Origin: Hydrogenophaga pseudoflava NBRC 102511
Lineage (GTDB): Bacteria; Pseudomonadota; Gammaproteobacteria; Burkholderiales; Burkholderiaceae_C
Assembly: GCF_001592285.1 (NCBI RefSeq)
Contig: NZ_BCWQ01000019.1
Span: forward strand, 19,672 to 83,671
Length of the DNA: 64,000 nucleotides
Direction of reading: 5' to 3'
Below the pieces are notes generated by a model. That model was not told where the DNA came from, made no database searches, and saw only the letters and a list, made by a program, of their open reading frames with translations. The position numbers and the translations under genes are program-made. Positions 7,685-15,357 of this stretch are shown in pieces (position 1 is the stretch's first letter; each line of letters begins with the position of its first letter).

Positions 7685-8695
7685 TCACTTCTGCAGCTGG
7701 AACTTGCGCACCGCCGCGTTGTGTTCGTCGAGGTTGGTGCTGAACTGGCTGCTGCCGTCGCCACGCGCCACGAAATACAGGGCCCGGGTGTCAGCCGGTT
7801 TCACCGCCGCGAGCAGCGAGGCCCAGCCGGGCATGGAGATCGGCGTCGGCGGCAGGCCGGCACGGGTGTAGCTGTTGTAGGGGGTGTCGGTCTGCAGGTC
7901 GATCTTGCGCAGGTTGCCGTCGAAGCGTTCGCCCAGGCCATAGATCACGGTCGGGTCGGTCTGCAGGCGCATGCCGATGCGCAAGCGGTTGTTGAACACG
8001 CCACCGACCATGGCGCGGTCGGCTTCGGCACCGGTCTCTTTCTCGATGATGCTGGCCAGGATCAGCGCCTCGTCGGGCGAACGCAGCAGGGTCGCCGGGT
8101 CGCGCTGCTCCCAGGCTTGGGCCAGCCGCTGCTCCATGGCCTGGGCCGCCTGTTTCAGCACGCTGGACGCAGGGGCCTGGCGGACCATGCGGTAGGTATC
8201 CGGAAAGAAGCGGCCTTCGGGGTGGCGCCCCGGATAGCCGATCTTGGCCATGATGCCCGCGCCATCCAGCCCTTCCAGGTCCTGGGTCAGGTCGGGTGAA
8301 GCGCGCACTGCGGCCATCAGTTCGCGGAAGTTCCAGCCTTCGAGCAGCGTCAGGCTGCGCAGCGCCTGCTCACCCCGCACCAGTTGCCTCAGCAGGCTGC
8401 GCGGCGTGGCGCCGGGCTGGATTTCATAGATGCCGGCCTTGATGGCGCGCGACTGGCCCGACAGGCGGAACCAGGCTTGCAGCAGCAGCGGTGGTGCCTG
8501 AACGCCCGCGCCGGTCAGCGCGCTGGCCACGCCCCGTGCCGAGGCGCCGGGCGGGATCTCCACGGCCAGCGGTTGTTCGGCGGTGGTGGTGGCGGGCAGC
8601 ACCAGCGGCTGGCCCAGCCACCACCAGGCGCCGCCCACCAGCATCCCGGCCAGCAGAAGTGTCAACAGCAGGAGCCGGGAGAGCAGTCGTATCAC
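7685..8695 (-). CDS. mltG: Endolytic murein transglycosylase MltG
   Basis: Inner-membrane lytic transglycosylase that cuts nascent glycan strands and sets their length. A GTG start is proposed at VIRLLSRLLLLTLLL, which puts a single membrane anchor at the N-terminus and leaves a 67-base divergent gap to ygfZ. An ATG 23 codons upstream would overlap the ygfZ start. The YceG/MltG domain carries the catalytic glutamate in LASIIEKETG and then the family block VFNNRLRIGMRLQTDPTVIYG. The product is 336 residues, normal for MltG. Confidence 0.93.
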   Translation of the reverse strand: MIRLLSRLLLLTLLLAGMLVGGAWWWLGQPLVLPATTTAEQPLAVEIPPGASARGVASALTGAGVQAPPLLLQAWFRLSGQSRAIKAGIYEIQPGATPRSLLRQLVRGEQALRSLTLLEGWNFRELMAAVRASPDLTQDLEGLDGAGIMAKIGYPGRHPEGRFFPDTYRMVRQAPASSVLKQAAQAMEQRLAQAWEQRDPATLLRSPDEALILASIIEKETGAEADRAMVGGVFNNRLRIGMRLQTDPTVIYGLGERFDGNLRKIDLQTDTPYNSYTRAGLPPTPISMPGWASLLAAVKPADTRALYFVARGDGSSQFSTNLDEHNAAVRKFQLQK

Positions 8696-8747
8696 AGCAG
8701 GAAATGGGGGCTTGGCGGACGCCGGGGCGGGTCGCAGGACGGCGCAT

Positions 8748-8753
8748 GATAAT
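8748..8753 (+). promoter_or_regulatory. GATAAT -10-like box just before ygfZ
   Basis: GATAAT matches the sigma70 -10 consensus at five of six bases and ends nine bases before the ygfZ ATG. If used, transcription would begin at or within a few bases of the start codon. No good -35 is visible. The same arrangement is seen before yciB, map and dapC. Confidence 0.35.
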
Positions 8754-8762
8754 CGACCGATC

Positions 8763-9698
8763 ATGTCCCAAGCCCCCGAATTCCCCCCTGCCAACGCCCT
8801 GCGCGGCGTGGCCTTGCTGCCCCGGCTCGGCGTCATCCGCGCCCAGGGCGAAGAGGCCGCCAAGTTCCTGCACGGCCAGCTGACCAACGACTTCTCCCTG
8901 CTGGGGCTGTCCGAAGCCCGGCTGGCCGGGTTCTGCACCGCCAAGGGCCGGCTGCTGGCCAGTTTCATCGGCTTCAAGCGCACGCACGACGAGATCCTGC
9001 TCGTGTGTCATGCCGACCTGCTCCCGGCGACGCTCAAGCGCCTGTCCATGTTTGTGCTGCGCGCCAAGGTCAAGCTCACCGACGCCAGTGCCGAGTTCCA
9101 GTTGCGCGGTCTGGTCGGTGACGCGGTGCCCGCCGCCCTGCCCGCAGCGCCCTGGAGCAAGCTGGACGCCGACGGTGCGCAGCTGGTGCGCCTGTATCCC
9201 GCCGACAGCATCGCCCGTGCCCTCTGGGTTGCGCCGGCCGGGGTGGAACCGCCCGCCGGCCCGGCGCTCGACGGCGCTGCCTGGGACTGGCTGGACGTGG
9301 TGGCCGGTGTGCCGCTGCTGAGCCAGCCGGTGGTCGAGGCCTTCGTGCCGCAGATGGTGAACATGGAATCGGTCGGCGGCGTGAACTTCAAGAAGGGTTG
9401 CTACCCCGGCCAGGAGGTGGTGGCGCGCAGCCAGTTCCGTGGCACGCTCAAGCGCCGGGCCTACCCGGTGTTCGGGGATGCGCCCATGGCAGCTGGCCAG
9501 GAGGTGTTCCACGACGGCGACCCGTCCCAGCCCTGTGGCACCGTGGTCGCTGCGGCGGCCTCGCCCGCGGGCGGCTGGAGCGCCATGGTGTCGATGCAGA
9601 CCAGTGCGGCTGAAGGCGGCGCGCTGCGCCTGGGCGCCGCCGATGGTCCGTTGCTCACGCTGCAGCCCCTGCCCTACCCGCTGCTGGCGGATGTTTGA
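8763..9698 (+). CDS. ygfZ: Folate-binding protein YgfZ (tRNA-modifying / Fe-S cluster repair)
   Basis: A GcvT-like, tetrahydrofolate-binding protein needed for Fe-S enzymes such as MiaB. The start MSQAPEFPPA is chosen over longer frames because homology begins with LPRLGVIRAQGEEAAKFLHG, the usual N-terminus. The signature KGCYPGQEVVARSQFRG, with its conserved Cys, is present at about residues 209-225. The 311-residue length fits the family. It is divergent from mltG, and a GATAAT box lies nine bases upstream. Confidence 0.94.
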   Translation: MSQAPEFPPANALRGVALLPRLGVIRAQGEEAAKFLHGQLTNDFSLLGLSEARLAGFCTAKGRLLASFIGFKRTHDEILLVCHADLLPATLKRLSMFVLRAKVKLTDASAEFQLRGLVGDAVPAALPAAPWSKLDADGAQLVRLYPADSIARALWVAPAGVEPPAGPALDGAAWDWLDVVAGVPLLSQPVVEAFVPQMVNMESVGGVNFKKGCYPGQEVVARSQFRGTLKRRAYPVFGDAPMAAGQEVFHDGDPSQPCGTVVAAAASPAGGWSAMVSMQTSAAEGGALRLGAADGPLLTLQPLPYPLLADV

Positions 9699-9707
9699 AG
9701 GAACATG

Positions 9708-9823
9708 GGCCCCCACGCTCCTCCGCTGCGCGGGTCGCTGCCCCCCGAGGGGGCGCGAATCCGGCTTGGGGCGGCCCGGCGCCGGATTCCCCTCCCCCAC
9801 GCTCCGCCGCTGTGCGGGACGCC
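9708..9823 (+). repeat. GC-rich palindromic intergenic repeat, one full copy plus one truncated copy
   Basis: The full copy (9708-9792) begins GGCCCCCACGCTC, contains the hairpin GCCCCC-CGA-GGGGGC, and ends GGCGCCGGATTCCCC. A second copy begins at 9794 with CCCCCACGCTCCGCCGCT and stops at the ATG of the next gene. Related copies are found inverted inside ligA (44863-44947) and between purL and the outer-membrane gene (32150-32215). This looks like a REP/BIME-type family that I associate with Comamonadaceae. It fills the entire leader of the NRDE gene. Confidence 0.7.
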
Positions 9824-10651
9824 ATGTGCCTGATCGCCTTCGCCATCGGCACTGACCCGGCCCAGCCCCTGCTGCTGGCGGCCAACCGCGACGAATTCTT
9901 TGAGCGGCCCACCGAGCCGCTGCACCGCTGGGCCCTGCCCGACGGCACCGGTGTCATCGCGGGTCGCGATCTGCGCGACGGCGGCACCTGGCTGGGCATG
10001 AGCGAAGCCGGTCGAGTGGCCATGCTGACCAATGTGCGCAGTGCGAACCCCGGCCCGGGCCGCCGCAGCCGCGGTGAGCTGACCACGCGCTGGCTGCAGT
10101 CCGGCAACTCCTGGGATGCGCTGCTGTCCGGCGTGACCGCAGCCGACTACGGCGGCTTCAACCTCGTGGTCGGTGATCTGGCCAGCGGATTCTGGGCCTG
10201 GGTGAGCAACCGTGACCCGGCCCAACCCCATGAAGAACAGACCGACCACCTGCACCACCGGCGGCTGGCGCCGGGCGTCTACGGCCTGTCCAACGCGGCG
10301 CTCGACACCCCCTGGCCCAAAACCCTGCGGCTGAAGCGGGCACTGGACGAAGCCCTCGCGGCGAGGCCGGACACGCCGTCGCCGCTGGTGGCCGCGCTGG
10401 CCGACCGCGACATCCGGCCGCCGGCCGAACTGCCCAACACCGGCGTGCCCGTCGAGCTGGAGCGCGCGCTGTCCAGCCCCTTCGTCGACATGGCCGACCG
10501 TGGCTACGGCACCCGCAGCAGCCTGCTGCTGAGCGTGGCGCGCCATGACCAGGGTTTCAGCGCCGACTTCACCGAGTGGACCCACACGCCGCCGCCGGCC
10601 GGCCCGCACCGCTGGACCGACACCCAGCCGCGCCGGCTGCGCCTGGCCTGA
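9824..10651 (+). CDS. NRDE (TANGO2-like) family protein
   Basis: The start MCLIAFAIG is chosen because the family begins MCL(I/T) and the upstream sequence is a repeat, not coding. The NRDE motif is at residues 21-24 (AANRDEFFERPT), followed by GGTWLGMSEAGRVAMLTN and the R(G/S)RGEL segment. The invariant Cys2 suggests an Ntn-hydrolase-like fold; the eukaryotic TANGO2 homologues are linked to lipid and haem homeostasis, but bacterial function is not settled. No Shine-Dalgarno site is evident, because the repeat runs up to the start codon. The product is 275 residues. Confidence 0.88.
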   Translation: MCLIAFAIGTDPAQPLLLAANRDEFFERPTEPLHRWALPDGTGVIAGRDLRDGGTWLGMSEAGRVAMLTNVRSANPGPGRRSRGELTTRWLQSGNSWDALLSGVTAADYGGFNLVVGDLASGFWAWVSNRDPAQPHEEQTDHLHHRRLAPGVYGLSNAALDTPWPKTLRLKRALDEALAARPDTPSPLVAALADRDIRPPAELPNTGVPVELERALSSPFVDMADRGYGTRSSLLLSVARHDQGFSADFTEWTHTPPPAGPHRWTDTQPRRLRLA

Positions 10652-10667
10652 GCGGCCGCGCCGCTCA
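10649..10667. terminator. Convergent-junction hairpin containing both stop codons
   Basis: TGAGCGGC-CGC-GCCGCTCA is a perfect 8-bp stem. Its left arm starts with the TGA of the rightward gene and its right arm ends with the complement of the TGA of the leftward gene. There is no T-run, so it is not a canonical terminator, but transcripts from either side would form it. Similar structures occur at four other junctions. Confidence 0.4.
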
Positions 10668-11534
10668 CAGCGGCAGGAACATCTCCTGGTGCGGGATGCC
10701 GGCTTCCTCGAACGCCGGCCCGCGCCGCTGCCAGCCCAGCCGGTCGTAGAAGCCGATGGCGCTGCTTTGCGCATGCAGCAGCACCTCTCGGTCGCCGCGC
10801 GCACGGGCCGCCTCGGTCAAGGCCTGCAGCACCTGCCGACCCAGCGAGCCGCCGCGCAGCACGCGCTTGACCGCCAGCCGCCCCACCTGCGAGACGCCCG
10901 GCGTGCCGGTGGGAATCAGGCGCCCGGTGGCGACCGCCTGGCCCAGGCGGTTGTGGACCACGGCGTGCACCGCAGTGGCGTCGGCCGCGTCCTGCTCCAG
11001 GTCCTTGGGGATCTGCTGTTCGTCGACAAACACCTCGGTGCGGACCGCCCGCGCGTCGGTGCCCAGCGTGGCCCAGTCGCCGACGCGGACCGCCGCCACC
11101 GCCTCGCCGGCCTCGTAGCCCATCAGGGTGTCGCGCAGTGCCTGCGGCACCGGGCGTGATGTCTGGGTGGCCGGGTCGGCGAACACATAGACCAGTTCGC
11201 CCGAGATCAGGTGCTGGTCGCCGCGGAAGATCGCGCCGGTGAAGGTGAGCGACGAGGTGCCGATGCGGCTGCATTTCATGGCCACGTCGATCTGGTCGTC
11301 CATGCGCGCCGAGGCGTGGAACTCCACCGTGGCCTTGACGACGTAGAGGTCCCCACCGAGCCGGTGCATGGACTCTTCGTAGGGCAGCGCCACCGCCCGC
11401 CAGTAGTCGGTGATGGCGGTGTCGAAGTACATCAGGTAGTGGGCATTGAAAACGATTTTCTGCATGTCCACCTCGGCCCAGCGCACGCGCAGGCGGTGGA
11501 AGAAGCGGAAGTCGGCGCGGGACATTGCGGGCAT
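10665..11534 (-). CDS. Fusion of a YbgC-type hotdog thioesterase and a GNAT acetyltransferase
   Basis: Two enzymes in one 289-residue chain. Residues 8-140 are a 4HBT acyl-CoA thioesterase with the motif WAEVDMQKIVFNAHYLMYFD, including the active-site Asp23. Residues 150-289 are a GNAT N-acetyltransferase (ElaA-like), with VFVDEQQIPKDLEQDAADAT, VGRLAVKRVLRGGSLGRQVL as the acetyl-CoA site, and AIGFYDRLGW. Its start lies two bases after the stop of the upstream esterase gene, so the two are co-translated. An intact frame runs through both domains, so this is a true fusion. Substrates are unknown. A start three codons later (MSRADFRFF) is equally possible. Confidence 0.88.
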   Translation of the reverse strand: MPAMSRADFRFFHRLRVRWAEVDMQKIVFNAHYLMYFDTAITDYWRAVALPYEESMHRLGGDLYVVKATVEFHASARMDDQIDVAMKCSRIGTSSLTFTGAIFRGDQHLISGELVYVFADPATQTSRPVPQALRDTLMGYEAGEAVAAVRVGDWATLGTDARAVRTEVFVDEQQIPKDLEQDAADATAVHAVVHNRLGQAVATGRLIPTGTPGVSQVGRLAVKRVLRGGSLGRQVLQALTEAARARGDREVLLHAQSSAIGFYDRLGWQRRGPAFEEAGIPHQEMFLPL

Positions 11535-11535
11535 G

Positions 11536-12522
11536 TCATTGGTCTCCGAAAGCGTGGCGCAGTGCGCGTGCGGCGTCGTTGTGGGCGGTCAGGGCGGTGG
11601 GAATGGCGCGGCCGAACTGGATGAAGCCGTGCACCACGCCGGCGTAGATCTCCAGGTCCACCGGCACACCCGCCATGCGCAGCCGGTCGGCGTACATCAC
11701 GCCCTCGTCGGTCAGGCTGTCGCACTCGGCCAGGCCGATCCAGGCGGGCGCCACGCCGTCGAGGTCGCGCACCTGGCCCGCCTCGTCGACCCCGTCCAGC
11801 GGGGCAAAACGCCAGTCGTCGCGGTCCTGCGGGCCGCGCAGGTAGTGGCCGAAGAAATAGCTGATGTGCGGCTCTTCGAGGATGAAGCCGTGGGCGAAGG
11901 TCTTGTGGCTGGGCGTGTTCTGGTGGCCGGCGGTGCCGGGGTAGAACAGCAGCTGCAGCGCCAGCGGCCAGCCTGCGTCTCGCGCGGCGATGGCGGTGAC
12001 CGCGGCCAGGGTGCCGCCAGCGCTGTCCCCGCCGACGGCGATGCGCGTGCCGTCCAGCCCCAAGGACGTGGCCTTGTCGCGCAGCCAGGCCAGCGCGTCC
12101 CAGGCGTCGTGCACCGCGGTGGGGAACTTCCATTCGGGCGCCAGCCGGTAGTCCAGCGACACCACGGCGCAGTGCGCCAGGTGCGCGAGGTGGCGGCACA
12201 GCGGCTCGTGGGTGGCGATGTTGCCGACGGTGAAACCGCCACCGTGCAGGTACAGCAGCACCGGCAGGGGCTGTTCGCTGGCGGGCGCGTACAGGCGCGC
12301 CGGCAGCTCAAAGCCATCGCGCGCGGGGATCACGAGGTCCTCGACCCGCGCCAGCTTGTGCGACGGGATGTCCACCACACCCGCGCCGGCGGCGTAGGCG
12401 GCCTTGGCCTGGTCCGGGCTCAGGGCGTGCAGCGGCGGGTGCCCGGCGCGGGCGATGCGGTCGATCAGTCCGCGCATGGCGGGCGTGAGCAGCGACCGGG
12501 GATTGGGATGGTGGTGCGACAT
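11536..12522 (-). CDS. Alpha/beta hydrolase, hormone-sensitive-lipase family esterase
   Basis: Cytoplasmic carboxylesterase. From the start MSHHHPNPRS the oxyanion-hole motif HGGG is at residues 93-96, the nucleophile is Ser167 in GGDSAGG, and the catalytic Asp and His are likely in CDSLTDEG and VVHGFIQFG near the C-terminus. The 328-residue length and the DYRLAPEWKFPTAVHDAW block are typical of the HSL/acetyl-hydrolase group. It is divergent from an iron alcohol dehydrogenase and upstream of the thioesterase-GNAT fusion. A role in ester or polyester turnover is possible, but nothing fixes the substrate. Confidence 0.91.
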   Translation of the reverse strand: MSHHHPNPRSLLTPAMRGLIDRIARAGHPPLHALSPDQAKAAYAAGAGVVDIPSHKLARVEDLVIPARDGFELPARLYAPASEQPLPVLLYLHGGGFTVGNIATHEPLCRHLAHLAHCAVVSLDYRLAPEWKFPTAVHDAWDALAWLRDKATSLGLDGTRIAVGGDSAGGTLAAVTAIAARDAGWPLALQLLFYPGTAGHQNTPSHKTFAHGFILEEPHISYFFGHYLRGPQDRDDWRFAPLDGVDEAGQVRDLDGVAPAWIGLAECDSLTDEGVMYADRLRMAGVPVDLEIYAGVVHGFIQFGRAIPTALTAHNDAARALRHAFGDQ

Positions 12523-12573
12523 GGGCCGGCATTGTGGCTGTCTTTTGCGTGACCCGCTGCCCACTGCGCGACC

Positions 12574-12602
12574 TTGGTGGGCCTGTCCTGCACCCGTATA
12601 GT
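12574..12602 (+). promoter_or_regulatory. Sigma70-type promoter of the iron alcohol dehydrogenase gene
   Basis: TTGGTG and TATAGT are separated by exactly 17 bases. The -10 matches the consensus at five of six bases and the -35 at three. The -10 ends 33 bases before the ATG, which leaves a normal leader with a weak GAGACAGG ribosome site. It lies in the 113-base divergent gap to the esterase gene. Confidence 0.5.
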
Positions 12603-12635
12603 TTTCGCCATTCCACACAACGAGCGAGACAGGCC

Positions 12636-13793
12636 ATGGCGCAAATTCTGTATGTGACGAACATCCTGATCGAAGACGGGGCGCTGGCGCAGCTGGCCGC
12701 CGAATGCACCCGGGCGGGCATCACCCGGCCGCTGATCGTGACGGACGCGGGCGTCAAGGCCGCAGGCCTGCTGGACCGGGCGCTGGCCGCCCTGCCCGGC
12801 TGGCCGGTGGCGGTGTTCGACCAGACGCCGGGCAACCCGAACGAGTCGGCGGTGCGCGCAGCGGTCCTGGCCTGCAAGGCCGGCGCCTGCGACGGCCTGA
12901 TCGCCCTGGGCGGTGGCAGCTCGATCGACTGCGCCAAGGGCGTGGCCATCGCCGCCACCCACGAAGGCCCGCTCAAGACCTACGCCACCATCGAAGGCGG
13001 CTCGCCCAAGATCACCCCGGCCGTGCTGCCGCTGATCGCCGTGCCGACCACGGCCGGCACCGGCAGCGAGGTGGCGCGCGGCGCCATTGTCATCGTCGAC
13101 GATGGCCGCAAGCTGGGTTTTCACAGCTGGCACCTGGTGCCCAAGACCGCCATCCTCGACCCGTCGCTCACGCTCGGCCTGCCGCCCCTGCTGACCGCCG
13201 CCACCGGCATGGACGCGATCGCACACTGCATGGAAACCTTCATGGCGCCGGCCTTCAACCCGCCGGCCGACGGCATCGCGCTCGATGGCCTGCAGCGTGG
13301 CTGGTCACACATCGAACGCGCGACCAACGATGGGCAAGACCGGGAGGCGCGGCTGAACATGATGAGCGCGTCCATGCAGGGAGCGATGGCGTTCCAGAAG
13401 GGGCTGGGCTGCGTGCACAGCCTGAGCCACAGCCTGGGCGGCGTGAACCCGAGGCTGCATCACGGCACGCTCAACGCCCTCTTCCTGCCCGCCGTGATCG
13501 CCTTCAACGCGGGCGCCGAGAGTGTGCAGAAGGAGCGGCGCCTGCAGCGCATGGCCCATGCCATGGGCCTGCCGGACGACGGCGATGCGGCGGGGTCGGC
13601 GCAGCGGCTGGGCGAGGCGATCCGGTCGATGAACGCCCGGCTGGGGTTGCCCGCAGGGCTGGCGGCGCTGGGTGTGACCGAGGACCTGTTCGACCGGGTG
13701 ATCCAGGGTGCGCTGGCGGACCACTGCCACAAGACCAATCCGCGGCTGGCCAGCGCGGAAGACTACCGGGACATGCTGCGGGCCTCGATGTGA
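12636..13793 (+). CDS. Iron-containing alcohol dehydrogenase
   Basis: NAD(P)-dependent group III alcohol dehydrogenase of 385 residues. The nucleotide-binding motif GGGSSIDCAK is at about residues 92-101. The metal ligands are probably Asp193 and His197 (GMDAIAHCMET), His261 (CVHSLSH) and His275 or 276 (HHGTLN). PTTAGTGSEVA at 137-147 is the second family signature. The start MAQILYVTNI is supported by homology length and by the promoter 33 bases upstream. Substrate is not readable; members act on butanol, lactaldehyde, 1,3-propanediol, hydroxybutyrate and others. Confidence 0.92.
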   Translation: MAQILYVTNILIEDGALAQLAAECTRAGITRPLIVTDAGVKAAGLLDRALAALPGWPVAVFDQTPGNPNESAVRAAVLACKAGACDGLIALGGGSSIDCAKGVAIAATHEGPLKTYATIEGGSPKITPAVLPLIAVPTTAGTGSEVARGAIVIVDDGRKLGFHSWHLVPKTAILDPSLTLGLPPLLTAATGMDAIAHCMETFMAPAFNPPADGIALDGLQRGWSHIERATNDGQDREARLNMMSASMQGAMAFQKGLGCVHSLSHSLGGVNPRLHHGTLNALFLPAVIAFNAGAESVQKERRLQRMAHAMGLPDDGDAAGSAQRLGEAIRSMNARLGLPAGLAALGVTEDLFDRVIQGALADHCHKTNPRLASAEDYRDMLRASM

Positions 13794-13800
13794 GGCCCGC
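13778..13800. terminator. Perfect 9-bp hairpin spanning the alcohol dehydrogenase stop codon
   Basis: GCGGGCCTC-GATGT-GAGGCCCGC has fully paired arms; the TGA stop lies at the loop/right-arm border. No T-run follows. It is at a convergent junction with the lipoprotein gene, and may stop transcription from either side or protect 3' ends. Confidence 0.42.
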
Positions 13801-13808
13801 CCGCCGCG

Positions 13809-14318
13809 TCAGTTGCGGCGCTTGAGGGTGTAGCGGCTTTCGTAGAAGCTGTTGGGGTAGCCCTCGGCGTCCTTGCTGGCGTCCACGTCGCCCAGCTGGA
13901 GCGTGCTGCCGTCGGTGTACATGACCAGCTTGCCGTTGCCCTGGTCGGCGGCGCCATTGAACTTGTCGGCGGTCACACCGGAGATGGCCTTGGTGCCGGC
14001 GTGGTTCATCGACAGGTTGGTCAGCACCTTCTCGTCCTTGACGCTGGGGCCGGAGCAGGAGCTGCCGATGTAGCCGTAGGCGACCACGTTGCCGCTGAAG
14101 CTGGTGGCCGAGGTCTTGGTGAAGTCGGCACGGACCTTGGCGGACGCGCCGCTGTCGGCGTAGCAGTCGGACTCCCAGGTGCCGATGTACTTCGCCACCA
14201 CGTCGCCGGAGCTGTCTCCCTCCACCGATGGATCGTCGTCACCACCGCCGCAGGCGGCAAGCAGAGCGGTGGCGGCCAGGGTCGCGGCGATCAGCGGGAA
14301 ACGCAGGGGCTTGGTCAT
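13809..14318 (-). CDS. Hypothetical lipoprotein
   Basis: A 169-residue protein with a signal peptide ending in lipobox LLAAC (Cys23) and then a GGGDDD linker. The mature part (TWESDCYADSGASAKVRADF) has a few cysteines and a KLVMYTDGSTLQLGD stretch, which suggests a small beta-rich fold similar to lipocalin-like or META-like lipoproteins, but I do not recognise the family. The start is fixed by an AGGA site upstream and the signal peptide; the longer frame overlaps DedA and is spurious. An outer-membrane or periplasmic location is inferred from the lipobox. Confidence 0.75.
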   Translation of the reverse strand: MTKPLRFPLIAATLAATALLAACGGGDDDPSVEGDSSGDVVAKYIGTWESDCYADSGASAKVRADFTKTSATSFSGNVVAYGYIGSSCSGPSVKDEKVLTNLSMNHAGTKAISGVTADKFNGAADQGNGKLVMYTDGSTLQLGDVDASKDAEGYPNSFYESRYTLKRRN

Positions 14319-14401
14319 CGGAGGAGTCCTTCTCTTGGGTGATGGGGTGCCGAAAGCATCTTCAGGCGACCGGATTCTGCCCGATTCACCCGTGCGAAAG
14401 C

Positions 14402-14980
14402 TCAACGCAGGCGCCAGAGCCCCCACAAACCCGCGGCGGCGAGCAGCCCGCCCAGCAGAAGGCCCACCGAGTCCTCCGCCCAGGCGCTGACCCATTCCCA
14501 GCGATCGGCGAACACGTAACCGAGCCCACCGAACAGCGCCACCCAGACCAGTTCCCCCACCAGCACCGGCAGCAGGAACCTGTGCCAGGGAAAACGGGTG
14601 CTGCCGGCCAGCAGGTTGACCGGCAGCGCCAGCGGGGTCAGCAGGAAGCGGGTCAGCAGCACCGCCCAGGCGCCCTGGCGGGTAAACGTGTCGGCCGCCC
14701 GCAGCCAGACCGGACCGGTGCGCCACGACAGCGGCAGGCGCTGGCCCATCAGCCGGCCTGCGAGATAGCAGCCCATGTCCCCCGCCACCGCGGCGGCCAC
14801 ACCGGTCGCGGCCGACGTCACGGGTTCGAGCACACCCTGACGGGCAAAGGCGCCGGCGGCCAGCAGCAGCATGGTGGCCGGCAGCGGCACGCCCAGCGCA
14901 GCCAGGAACAGCACGGAGGCCAGCAGCCACTGGCCCTGGTTGATCAAGGCCGTCAGCAGCGCACCGCTGAGGTCGCTCAC
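14402..14980 (-). CDS. DedA/VTT-family membrane protein
   Basis: A 192-residue integral membrane protein with several hydrophobic segments. The DedA pattern is visible: GVPLPATMLLLAAGAFARQG at the N-terminal re-entrant region, then GDMGCYLAGRLMGQRLP and FTRQGAWAVLLTRFLLTPLA. DedA/VTT proteins are proposed undecaprenyl-phosphate or phospholipid transporters; which lipid applies here is not known. A GTG start overlaps the stop of the upstream gene by four bases, so translation is coupled. Confidence 0.86.
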   Translation of the reverse strand: MSDLSGALLTALINQGQWLLASVLFLAALGVPLPATMLLLAAGAFARQGVLEPVTSAATGVAAAVAGDMGCYLAGRLMGQRLPLSWRTGPVWLRAADTFTRQGAWAVLLTRFLLTPLALPVNLLAGSTRFPWHRFLLPVLVGELVWVALFGGLGYVFADRWEWVSAWAEDSVGLLLGGLLAAAGLWGLWRLR

Positions 14981-15357
14981 CGATCAGGCTCCTGCAGCGC
15001 TGACCGGCGCGCCAGAATCAGCGCCTCGACCTTCTTGCGCCCCTCCAACGGGTCGATGCCTTGCGCGCCGAACCAGTCGTGAAGGCTGAGGTCGTCGCCG
15101 CCGGACGCCGGCAGGCCCAGCGCCTCGCGCACCTGGGCCTCCGGCACGCCATGCACCCGCTCTATATAAGAAAGAGTCATCCAGCCGCGCAGCGTCTCGA
15201 CCTGGATCTCGCCTGCGGCCAGGCGCGTCTGGTAGTCGTGCTGGCGCCAGGCGCGCCAGGCGAACACGCTCATCAGCAGCAGGCCGACCACCAGCGCCGC
15301 CACGGCGAGCCGACGCGGCCAGCGCGCCGGTCTTGGTGCGCCTTCAGGGCTGGCCAC
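14977..15357 (-). CDS. Small single-pass membrane protein with an RMTL/SAM-like helical module
   Basis: A 126-residue protein with a basic N-terminus, one membrane segment (about residues 18-36, [16 protein letters not shown]) and a periplasmic part. That part reads [20 protein letters not shown] and [20 protein letters not shown]. The pattern (G-W-MTL, then a helix, then LGLP) resembles a short module seen in some respiratory and membrane proteins, but this similarity is from memory and not tested. It begins with GTG inside the end of the TerB-like gene and overlaps DedA by four bases, so the three form one operon. Confidence 0.72.
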   Translation of the reverse strand: MASPEGAPRPARWPRRLAVAALVVGLLLMSVFAWRAWRQHDYQTRLAAGEIQVETLRGWMTLSYIERVHGVPEAQVREALGLPASGGDDLSLHDWFGAQGIDPLEGRKKVEALILARRSALQEPDR

